Below, piece by piece: positions 29,917 through 39,408 of a stretch of DNA of 64,000 nucleotides. Position 1 is the stretch's first letter; every line of letters begins with the position of its first letter. A model generated the notes under the pieces. It was not told the origin of the DNA. It ran no database searches and saw nothing but the letters and a program-made list of their open reading frames with translations. Source of the stretch: Macrothele yani (Eukaryota > Arthropoda > Arachnida > Araneae > Macrothelidae); the NCBI GenBank assembly GCA_039090855.1, contig CM076997.1, positions 168,980,709 through 169,044,708 on the forward strand. The letters are read 5' to 3'. A program made the position numbers and the translations under genes.

Positions 29917-31269
29917 CTGGAAAAAGAAACACATTTAAGATTTAGTGTAAAGTTCAATCAGTAACTACGAGGTACAGAATAGGTATATAGTCAAGTGGGG
30001 AAAAAGAAACTGACTTCACACGGGGGAGGGGGAGAACAGTTTAAACAGATTTGATATTTAATTGACCATTTTCCATCTCAATTTAGGCAGGTGTGACCAA
30101 CATGTGTAAGTTGACTACCTCAAATTTTTTTTTTTTTAAAATATGGTAGCTACTCCTAATAGAGGTATAAAGCACTGCAAAAGGATTTTTCATTAAAAAC
30201 ATTTTTGGTCAAGCTACAGACAGCATTTTGAAAATAGGCAAAAAATACACCTGTGACAAAAATCATGTGAAACACCAAATTTTTAAGTGCACATTGATCC
30301 TGAACTGTAACAGGTAGAGACTCTTATTTTTTTATTTTTTTTTTTTTTTTGAAGCTATTGAATTGGCCTTTCTTCTAATTCACAGAAATTTGTCAAATTT
30401 TAATTTTCCACAAATTTAGGATTTTTTTTTTTAAAGAAAAAGACTTATCAGGTGGGTAAGTGTGCCAACCTGCACCCCTTCTAGGGTTGTTTTAGCAGTA
30501 CTTTTATTTTTATTCTGTGGTGCTTGTAACTCATAAAATTAATTTTTAAAATATACAAAATTTCAAAAATCTACATTTTTGAATTGCAATATCTCAAAAA
30601 CCCCATTTTTAAAAAAATCTGAAATTTTGTTCAAATAATGTCCTAATGGTAGGTAGTTTGCTGGGGGAGTCAGGTTACTGGATTTTTGCCTTGAAATTTT
30701 CTTACATATTTTTGAAAATGACACTTTTTTTTCAATTTCTTTTTTTTTTCCAATATTTGAAAAATGGCCCTTTTTTTTCAAATTTTTGAATTCAGTGAAA
30801 AAATTAGAACTGTAAACATTATTTAGTAAATTTTTAATAGCAGGAGAACAATTCCCAGCAGGGCTCACACTAAGCATTCACCAAGTCACCAAATGTGACT
30901 AAATCCGAGAATGGAAAGAAAAAATTAGTAACAGTGAAAATGGTAGTGAATGATCTTATGAAACTTAGGCAATTTTTAACTCATGGGTAAACTACAACTT
31001 GCAGTAATTTTTGGGCTAAACTGCAGGTGATATGATTTCAAAGTTTGATTTTCCAAAGCTGTGGCACTGAAAATGGTACTGCCCGGTGCAATTTTTATGG
31101 AGTACTGTGAAACACTTATTAAGGCTGCTTGAGAGTCATTTGGGGAGTCGATGAAAATAAGAGCTACTGAAGGTGGGGGATATCAAGAGGGAAGAAACTC
31201 TTCCGTAATTTATAATGAGCGGATCCAGAGAAATGGGATAGCAGAGGTTAAACAGTCTGCAGCACATAG

Positions 31270-32290
31270 TCCAGTGTTAGTGTTACACTTTGACTTTGCT
31301 CAGAACTGATCTGTAATTCTACCTGAAGTGCAAAGTTACTACTGGCAAACAATGTCCAGATCTCACTCTTTAAATGCATTGCGTACTTTTCAAATGAGAC
31401 TAAGTCTTTTGTGGTAGCATGCAATGATATAAGCCATGACACAGCACATGCTCTGTGTGCCATTCTGCTCATAAAAAGTGAAATTGCTAAGACTTGTCCT
31501 TTAGAAGAATTTAAAACAATTGTTTACATCTCAGGTGGAGCAGCCAGACGCTTCAAAAACAAATATCAGTTCTATGAACTTATGAAGAGGGACCCAAATG
31601 TAACCAGGAAGTGGGTCTTCTTAGCCACAGGCCAATGCAAGAGTGCATGTGATGGTGTGTTTGGCCTGTGCAAACATTTTGCTACTAAATTCAACTTACA
31701 GAACGAAGCTTCACAAGCTATAAGAGATGCACCTTCATTTGTTGAAACTGTCTCCCCCTTGATCCCAAAGACTAAACCTTCTACTCCTCACAACTTATGA
31801 AGTTCAATCCTATCGAACCAGCAAAGTAGAAGAGTGGGATACAGTAAAATCTGTTGTTGGAATACAGTCACAGCATTCCTGGTTAGTACAAGGAAATAAA
31901 CCATCAATGGCCAGAACAGTCAAGCACCCACATAAAGCAGTGCAATTTTCAAGCCAACAAAAAAAGAACCCATTTTCTGTGATTTTCAAACAGGAGAATT
32001 TATAGGATGCATTTATGACAATAACTGGTGGATGGATGGGACAGATTACAAACATATCTAAAGAATTTGAGGACATAACAGTATCTTTCATGCACCTTCA
32101 TGGATCAGCCAGAGGTTTTTGGTGGGCAGAAGAATGTGGCAAGAAAACAGGTCAAGTGTCCAGTGCCCTTAAAAAAAGTACTTCTAAAAGTGAATGCCCC
32201 AACTCCTGTTGTACGTTCTGCACGACTTCATACCTTTGATGAGAAGGAAATCAATAAAATCCAGCAGCTTTTCTCAGTTTGAGTAATTTG
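31270..32290 (+). pseudogene. Transposase-like protein of the long-inverted-repeat element
   Basis: Broken frames read in order: LHFDFAQN and SVILPEVQSYYWQT, then VACNDISHDTAHALCAILLI, IVYISGGAARRFKNKYQFYE, WVFLATGQCKSACDGVFGLC, a frameshift, then GGWMGQITNISKEFEDITVS and FMHLHGSARGFWW. I recognise this as a type of uncharacterised protein common in invertebrate genomes (D-F-A-E-N-W, D-G-A-x-x-x-F-K-N-K, H-G-K-x-x-C-D-G-x-G-G pattern), presumably a transposase, but cannot name the superfamily. The candidate catalytic Asp of the second motif is Gly here. The 3' half is repeated at 42921-43500. Confidence 0.5.
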
Positions 32291-33789
32291 TAGTTATGAT
32301 GGTAAGCTCATAATTTTGTTTTGCTGAGGCCTTTTTTCTTATGTAAATAGAAATTGAATCTTAACTGCAACTGAGATAATGTATTGTATGTGTATAGACT
32401 ATGGATTTAAAAAAAAATTAAACATGTACATAGGTGACAATTATTAAAAATCATAAAAATGACTTTAAAATATAGATTGACACTGCAATTTGAAATATAT
32501 GCTCATGTAAACTTTTCAGAAATATCTTCCGAAGCTTTTTTTTTTTTTTAATAATAACCCAACCGTGAGGTTCAAAGCAGGAGAGAAGTGCATTTTCAAA
32601 AATTTGTAGGGAAATTTCAAGGCAAAAATCCAGTAACCTGATTTCCCCAGTTAACTACTTATTACCATTAGGACATTATTTAGACAAAATTTCAGAATTT
32701 TAAAAAATGGAGTTTTTGAGATATTGCAATTCAAAAATGTTGACTTTTTGAAATTTTGTACATTTTAAAAATTAATTTTATGAATTGCATGCATTACAGG
32801 ATAAAAATAAAATTACTGCTAAGACAACCCTAGTAGGACAGCAGGTTGGCACACTAGCCCACCTGATAAGTCTTTTTCCTAAAAAAAAAAAAAAAAAAAA
32901 AAATCCTAAATTTGTGGTAAATTAAAATTTTTTGTAAAAAATATACACTTTTTTTGCCATCTAGCAATATTCCTTTGATCGATTTCTGTGAACATAAACA
33001 GGGTTCCCACTCAAAAGTAGAAAAAAAATTCCCTGACTTTTCCAGGTGGTTCTGAGAGTTTTTCCAGAGCGGCAAATCAAATAACATTGAGACAAATTGT
33101 TGCATTTCCTTACATTCTTGTGTTCCTTACAAAAGCACACATTTGTTAATTCTTTACATAACTGTTCTTTATACAATTACCTGCTTGTTATTAATAACAA
33201 TTAAATGCATGAGGCATATTATTTTTGGTATTATAATTCCATGATCTTTTCTGAACCTAAGTGGTATACTGCCCATGTACAATTTGTTAATACATTCCCG
33301 TAGAAACAGTTCATATGTAAGAAAAAATCTGTATGTTGAATAGTTTGTTTTCCTTTCTTCTATAGCACAGTGTAGATAAGCTTAATGACCGAATGGGCTC
33401 CTGCTCAGAGAAATGTCGAAAGAGAATCAACCAACAAAGGGCTTTGATCCATTGTTTAAGTGGTTCTCTTGTGATGTGTTTCTCCAAGCAAGAGTGTACC
33501 AGGCCACTGTGCCTAATTGTTCCATGTTACAAAATATGAAGCAAACTATCTGCAGAAATCGAATAAAACCGTAATGTCTACAGGCAATTTTTTAAATTCA
33601 GTTTTGATAATTTTTAGAGAACTAAGGAATAATGTAATGTATTGAAAGCAAGATTTATCAAATTCTAGACAGGCTGTAATTGCAAATAATTGCTTACCTG
33701 AAATTAATACTGATAATGTTATGGACGATGTCATCGCTCTTTCCACGTTATTTTTATAAACAACGCATAGCGACTGAAAAATTGTGTTC

Positions 33790-33862
33790 CGACACCGCTG
33801 GGATCGAACCCCAGAACTCTCGATAACTAGTCGAGTGCGTTCGAATTTACGCTACGACGCCA
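33790..33862 (-). other. tRNA-Thr-like SINE head, unit 1
   Basis: Folds as a cloverleaf on the minus strand; acceptor stem bases GGCGTCG pair with CGGTGTC (changed together relative to unit 3). B box GGTTCGATCCC present. Loop CTAGTTA gives anticodon AGT. Confidence 0.6.
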
Positions 33863-34080
33863 ACAATTCTCAGCGCCATGCATGGTTTATCAGTCAGCAT
33901 CTGACTACATCAATCCGTATTGATGGTCTCAGCAACTGAGATGTCATCTGGTGGCATTTAACGAAACAGCTATTTAATTGTAGCTGATAAATTCAAATGG
34001 CGATAGAAATGGTTAATATATATCAAATACGTGGAAATAATGTAAATGGACGATGTCATCGCTCTTTCCAAAATTGTGTT

Positions 34081-34153
34081 CCGGCACCGCTGGGATCGAA
34101 CCCCAGAACTCTCGATAACTAGTCGAGTGCGTTCGAATTTACGCTACGGCGCC
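34081..34153 (-). other. tRNA-Thr-like SINE head, unit 2
   Basis: Same cloverleaf as the other units, minus strand, acceptor GGCGCCG with CGGTGCC. B box GGTTCGATCCC intact; the G18-G19 pair expected in a working tRNA is not evident. Confidence 0.6.
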
Positions 34154-34263
34154 AACAATTCTCAGCGTCATGCGTGGTTTATCAGTCAGCATCTGACTAC
34201 ATGAATCCGGATTGATGTAGTCAGATGCTGACTGATAAACCACGCATGGCGCTGAGAATTGTT

Positions 34264-34336
34264 GGCGCCGTAGCGTAAATTCGAACGCACTTGACTAGTT
34301 ATCAAGAGTTCTGGGGTTCGATCCCAGCGGTGCTGG
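34264..34336 (+). other. tRNA-Thr-like SINE head, unit 3
   Basis: Acceptor GGCGCCG/CGGTGCT, D stem GCGT/ACGC, T stem CTGGG/CCCAG, loop CTAGTTA (anticodon AGT). Anticodon stem has a TTGA/TCAA change on both sides, so pairing is kept. Confidence 0.6.
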
Positions 34337-34591
34337 AACACAATTTTTCAGTCCCTATGCGTTGTTTATAAAAATAATGTGGAAAGAGCGATGACATCGT
34401 CCATTTACATTATCTCCACGTATCTGATATATATTAACCATTTCTATCGCCATTTGAATTTATCAGCTACAATTAAATAGCTGTTTCGTTAAATGCCACC
34501 AGATGACGACATCTCAGTTGCTGAGACCATCAATACGGATTCATGTAGTCAGATGCTGACTGATAAACCACGCATGGCGCTGAGAATTGTT

Positions 34592-34664
34592 GGCGCCGTA
34601 GCGTAAATTCGAACGCACTCGACTAGTTATCGAGAGTTCTGGGGTTCGATCCCAGCGGTGCTGG
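34592..34664 (+). other. tRNA-Thr-like SINE head, unit 4
   Basis: Best cloverleaf: acceptor GGCGCCG/CGGTGCT, D stem GCGT/ACGC, anticodon stem CTCGA/TCGAG, T stem CTGGG/CCCAG. No CCA and no terminator T-run nearby, so it is a SINE head rather than a working gene. Confidence 0.6.
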
Positions 34665-34963
34665 AACACAATTTTTCAGCCGCTATGTGTTGTTTATAAA
34701 AATAACGTGGAAGAGCGATGACATCGTCCATTTACATTATCTCCACGTATCTGATATATGATAATGTTATGTTCATCTCACATATGAGGGAGAATTAAAA
34801 AGACACCACATAATGAACGTCCCGATTATACAGTCCATAAAGATAAACAGAAAATATGGAATATAAAGGATAAATAAATTTCATTTTCCCTAATTACTTT
34901 ATAGTTACAAAAATTAGTGTATTTAACATAAATTTTACATAATATTTAACAAAATCATGTCTT

Positions 34964-35144
34964 ATTTTTTTGTTTCAGGTTTAACGACCACCTTAAGCAA
35001 CTTGTTGAGCTATAAGCAGTCATCCGTCCATCCCAGTGCCGTAAGATAAACACACCACCCATACCTCATCTGGGAGTTGAATCCAGGCTCACTTGGACAA
35101 ATAGTCAGAAGCCAGAGCTTAGACCACTGAACCACCGAGGTGGC
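34964..35144 (-). mobile_element. tRNA-derived SINE, second family, copy 1
   Basis: On the minus strand: tRNA-like head with CAGTGGTCTAAGC and a degraded B box GGATTCAACTCCC, a middle with TCTTACGGCACTGG and CTGCTTATAGC, and an A-rich tail (plus-strand T-run at 34964). Same layout as 39203-39408. Confidence 0.75.
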
Positions 35145-35806
35145 AAACCATGTATTTACATGTTTTAAAGAATATTTGAACAAAGACTTATTTTAAATTC
35201 TACATATAATAAAATATTTCAATCGATTAGGTGAAATTATATACCTGATTTATCTGTATTCTAAGTGCACACAAGTATATAAATAACATTTTAAACGACT
35301 CACAACATTTAGAGTTCCAGTTAGGTTTAAAAATGCAAGCTGGGAGAATTGTGACTGAAGAGAATAAATTGCCATTAAATGATACAATGCTGAAGCTTTA
35401 AACCCTTTAAGTGCTTATTTTACATAAATATTAAAGAACACAGAAACTTTTGCTGAAATTGAAGTCTAATGGGAATGATAAAATGGAGAGTGTCTGACAG
35501 TCTCTTATCATTTTGTTAGAGCGGTTCTATCAAATCGATCTAACAATTTGTATTTTCTATTGAAATTCACTTAGAATCTTTAAAGACAAAGCAAACTAAA
35601 ACAGCTATTAAAAAATAAAAAAAAGAAGAGAGAGAGAGAACGGAAATCGTGAGAGCATTTCTGCGTCTGAGGAAAAACGTGTGCCAGTACCATCCCAACA
35701 ATTTCTAGCAATCAGGGAAAATACTGCTGACATTTAAAAATCAAAATTGTAATTATTTTAGCTAAAGTTAGTTCTTGAACTTGGCAATGAGAACATCGAA
35801 TCTATG
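35145..35806. other. Nothing recognised
   Basis: Unassigned AT-rich sequence inside the 8.9 kb element. Confidence 0.4.
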
Positions 35807-36559
35807 CTATTTCAGAGGTGCCAACCTCTAGCAGAACCTATCAGTAATCAATAGGGGATTTTTCAGTAATGTTTCAGTAATGTAACACAAACTTTCAGTA
35901 ATGTAACACGCCATTTTTTTTTAAAGTTAAGGACAATATTATAGTATTACTGTGTAACCTGTAATACTTGCATGAGGTGCCTATCGGTAATCACCATACG
36001 GAGCCTCATCGTTAACGCGTGGTATGGGTATTTCATGAGAAATTAATGCATGAAATGTGTAATAACTTTGTATGTTTACACTATCCTCACAAAAAAATAT
36101 GAAATTAAATTATCAATATTGTACTTACCTCATGTCATTGCTGACATAAAAACTCCCTTGTTGCTTGTTTTGCAGTGGTATATTCTTTTTCAGAAAACTT
36201 TTTATAACACAGCTCACCTGAGGAAAATGCTTTACTTTTCTGTACAAGAAGGGCACTTAATGTTTTGGTGCTCATTGTTGGGCAAAAGTATGTGAGGTAT
36301 TTCCTTACTATACTATTTTTCTCTACGTAGAGGAATTGCTGTGAGGGATAGTCAATATTACCAACATTAGTTTAGGCAATGTGGAATACTTGGGAAGGCC
36401 AGATGAATCCTTCGTCTTAGATATTTCATTCCATGCCACATCTGCTCAAGGATATCCAGCTTTATCAATATCAGAGTCTGGGAACATAGCATGAAAGCAG
36501 CGACCAGCATGGTCACAGCTTGCTATAGGTAGGTTATGCTCCACAACGATTGTAGTAAA

Positions 36560-37185
36560 CAACAATTCAGCGTTTATCATGCTATTTTCATTCTTTTTTG
36601 CAAAAAAATTATCCAAAGGCTTTCATCGAGTCTTTAATTTTACACAATCCTGGTGTTTGTTTTTGACTGGATATGCCTTCGGCAATCATCACGTCCTATA
36701 TGGGCTACTGATTGCTCTCATATTAGAAGGCACGCAAGGAAACCTTTATTTCAGCATTTGTAACATTTTCCATTTCCTTGCTCAAGATTTGGGAGAAAGA
36801 TTTGGATGTTCCTGGAGAAACCTCTTTGCATATTTATTTGTTTCAGAAACGATAATTCCAAGGATGAAATTGGTAAAAAAACAAGTAAAAATATGCAATA
36901 GGTGCCACATCAGTAGCCGGAGCATGTTTGGGCCCCTGCATTTCATGTTAATAAAAAAGATGCTGAGGTTGTTCATCACTTCTCTCTATTAACATCCTCC
37001 CATTCACTTTCAGAACTTTTATGATCTGAAGATTCACTATGAAGATCTTCACCTTCTGAAGAAGATATGGTGTGCGTGGCACGGTGGCTAGTTTTTTGGC
37101 TTGATGTTGCTAGGCCAATATCACTCTCAGATGATTCAAAATCATCACCATCACTTGGCAAACTTTCACTCTCACTACAAGCCAT
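36560..37185 (-). pseudogene. piggyBac-like transposase N-terminal remnant
   Basis: The minus strand starts MACSESESLPSDGDDFESSE, an acidic N terminus typical of piggyBac proteins. After a gap and frameshift come LLMWHLLHIFTCFFTNFILG and IIVSETNKYAKRFLQEHP, matching the start of the DDE_Tnp_1_7 domain (F..FFT..I...IV.ETN.YA). Further fragments (WKMLQMLK, VTNAEIKVSL in another frame) follow. Catalytic aspartates are missing. The hydrophobic plus-strand frame at 36579-36992 is a shadow of this region. Confidence 0.6.
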
Positions 37186-37861
37186 TTCAAATAACCTTAG
37201 AAAACAATTTCACGCAGTAGAAAAAAGCACGTCTGCTAGTCTGAGGAACAAGCTGTCAATAAAGTCATCCTCTGCTAACACGAGTTTGGAAAAAGATGGG
37301 GATTCGTAATTCACAGAGTTTTGCGATTGTGTCCGTTTGTTTGGGAAAAAGAAATGAATAATGTGAAGAGCTTCTAGTAATAAAACACCACACTTCGTTC
37401 TCCCGCGCTGCGAAAGTCCGCAAGAAATATAAACATCCATCATCGCGGGACCACGCGTTGCGATGAGTTGATCGTTATTGCACTTCGAACGGGGCTCGAA
37501 AAAGTTATTTCCGACAGTACGATGTCTTATAATTCACCAACAATGCAAAGTGAACAGCACTGTCTGAACTGCAGTAGGAAAAGTTTTGGCTAAAATAACC
37601 TTTCTCCTGTCACACGGAAAAGTGCGTGGGGAACCGATAGCAAGCGCAAACTCTTTTACGATGACACTTACGGCATATTACCCGTAATTTTAGTCATATT
37701 ATATGCAGACCACGAAATTCACATAAAAAAAAAAATCCTTCGTATAATCCGCAGACTGTGACATTCAGGAAATAAAAATCTCCGTCTAATCCGCACATCA
37801 TAGATGTTGAACCAAAAGTGGAATTTCCGACAGAAAAGTCGGTCACATAAATAAATAAATA

Positions 37862-38200
37862 CATCGTTCTTTCCACGTTCCAGAAACACATAGCAACCGA
37901 AAAATTGTTTTCAGCCGCCGCCGCCGCCGCCGGGGAATTGAATCCACGGATCTCTTACACCATGGTGGCCAACAATCCACGGTGCTATGTGTATTTTTAA
38001 GTCAGCTTCTGACATCATAAATCCGTAAGATGGGCTCAGCTACTGAGACGTCTCCATCTGGTGGGTATTAACGGCACTGGCTATATATATATTATAGCAG
38101 TTAAATCCAAAGGGCGAGATCCAAGGTGAAAATCCTCCAAATACGTGGTGTCAGAAAATAAATAAATACATTGCTCTTTCCACGTTCCAGAAACACATAA
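37862..38200. repeat. SINE-related repeat sharing its body with the tRNA-Thr-like family
   Basis: Begins CGTTCTTTCCACGTT, has AACCGAAAAATTGT, GTCAGCTTCTGAC, ATCCGTAAGATGGGCTCAGC and CATCTGGTGGGTATTAACG, in the same order as 33724-34000 but diverged. The tRNA-like part is different and degraded (GGATTCAATTCCCC on the minus strand) and preceded by a CCG run (37916-37934). A second CTCTTTCCACGTTCC at 38175 suggests a partial dimer. Confidence 0.6.
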
Positions 38201-38579
38201 TGAGTCCGAAGAAGTAAGAGAAAAAAAAACGATTTTATTAAATGAAGAAATTCATTTTTAAAGGTAACTGTTTTATACTTTTTATCTTCGGACAGATAAA
38301 GGGTGTGGCATCCATAGATCACGCCAATGCAGCTCCAGAGTATTGCATTACACCTTGCCAATGACGAAAGGCTGATACAGAACAAGTCGTAGAAATACTG
38401 TATGTACTCGCATATAAGTCGAAAGTTTTTGGAGGAATTCCTGCTTTCAGAGTTGAGAGATCGTCTTATACGTGGGCCAAAAAAACCCGTGAATTCTCCC
38501 GCGGAATAAACCGACTGATTTGTTTACGTTTTAGATCGCGACACAGAGGCTTTCCGTATGTTGCTGCACGATTGTGTTC

Positions 38580-38688
38580 TGACCTCAAAACTATCGCGCA
38601 GTGACACGATCATATCTTCAATTCTGTCCACCACTTCAAGTTTAAATTTGGCAGTGTAACTGAAACGTTTCCTTTTCAGAGACATCAT
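38580..38688 (-). pseudogene. pogo-type helix-turn-helix fragment
   Basis: From ATG 38688 the frame gives MSLKRKRFSYTAKFKLEVVD, matching the start of the CENP-B/pogo-type N-terminal DNA-binding domain (K-R-x-x-Y-T-x-x-F-K-L-x-V-V), then decays. Confidence 0.6.
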
Positions 38689-39202
38689 GATTAGCAATGA
38701 AGGAAAACAGCAGCAACGACGATCGCCAAAACAACGAAAGCAGACTAGACACAAGGTCGCGCACATGAAATCCGGAAGGAGAAACGCATAGGTTCGTGCA
38801 GCAAGTGCTGTGCGTACTTCTTTGGCTTTTTGCCAAAAACAGAGCCGGCACGACAGTTAGAGCTCTCCTCAACAATATCAAAATGACCCCTGTCGTCCCT
38901 CCCCACAACTTTCGTTACGACATTCCTCCCGGCTCCATACAAACTCCTGAACTGAGGAAAATTCTTCCAAGGGAGTTCCTTTTCCAATTATTACACCCTT
39001 CCCTGCACAATCACGCTGCAGATTTTTTAAAAATCGGAAGGTTGTAATTTTTTTTTTTTTTTTTTTTAATTGGTGTATAATCCGCAAAACCTATAATTTT
39101 AACTTTTTTAACAGATAATCCGCGGATTATACGAAGAAAATTACGGTATCATTCTTCCGATAATATCGCTGTTTGACGATATGATTCATGGACATTCCAT
39201 TT

Positions 39203-39408
39203 TTTTTTTTTTTTTTGATTGGAGGTTTAACGACCATGAGCAACTCAATGGGCTATAAGCAGTCACCCGTCCCTAATTTAGGGTCACTGGTTCCAGGGAA
39301 GGGAGAGAGCCAGTGCCGTAAGACAAACACAACATCCATGCCTCAACGAGATTCGAACCCGGACCCCTTACAGACGAATGATCAGAGGCCATCGCTTAGA
39401 CCACTGCG
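39203..39408 (-). mobile_element. tRNA-derived SINE, second family, copy 2
   Basis: Minus strand: head CCGCAGTGGTCTAAGCG (A box) and CCGGGTTCGAATCTC (B box), body with GTCTTACGGCACTGGC and GACTGCTTATAGCCC, and poly-A (plus T-run 39203-39216). A 13-bp direct repeat GGACATTCCATTT flanks it (39190-39202 and 39409-39421), showing retrotransposition. Confidence 0.9.

Larger units (their letters stand above)
33724..34760. repeat. Palindromic repeat made of four tRNA-like SINE units
   Basis: The arms 33724-34201 and 34202-34735 are reverse complements; both outer ends carry GGACGATGTCATCGCTCTTTCC or its complement. Each arm has two tRNA-like heads pointing outward or inward in order minus, minus, plus, plus. 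Each head is followed by a shared body with GTCAGCATCTGACT(A) and GATGGTCTCAGCAACTGAG. Units are about 90-95% identical. Confidence 0.85.
37679..39148 (-). mobile_element. pogo/Tigger-like transposon remnant
   Basis: Ends TACC(C)GTAATTTT at 37679 and AAAATTACGGTA at 39148, with repeated ATAATCCGC motifs at both ends (37743, 37790; 39069, 39115, 39122). A minus-strand DNA-binding domain fragment lies inside. A SINE-related segment (37862-38200) has inserted. Confidence 0.65.

Noticed and set aside
30563..30877. 104-codon Lys/Phe-rich minus-strand frame
   Set aside because: Low-complexity sequence in the inverted-repeat arm; no conserved motif.
33790..34664. Four functional tRNA-Thr genes
   Set aside because: Cloverleafs form, but heads are embedded in SINE bodies, the A box is degenerate and there is no T-run terminator close by.
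36579..36992. 137-codon plus-strand frame that looks membrane-like
   Set aside because: Opposite strand of the piggyBac-like remnant, where ETN-YA motifs are recognisable; hydrophobicity comes from T-rich sequence.
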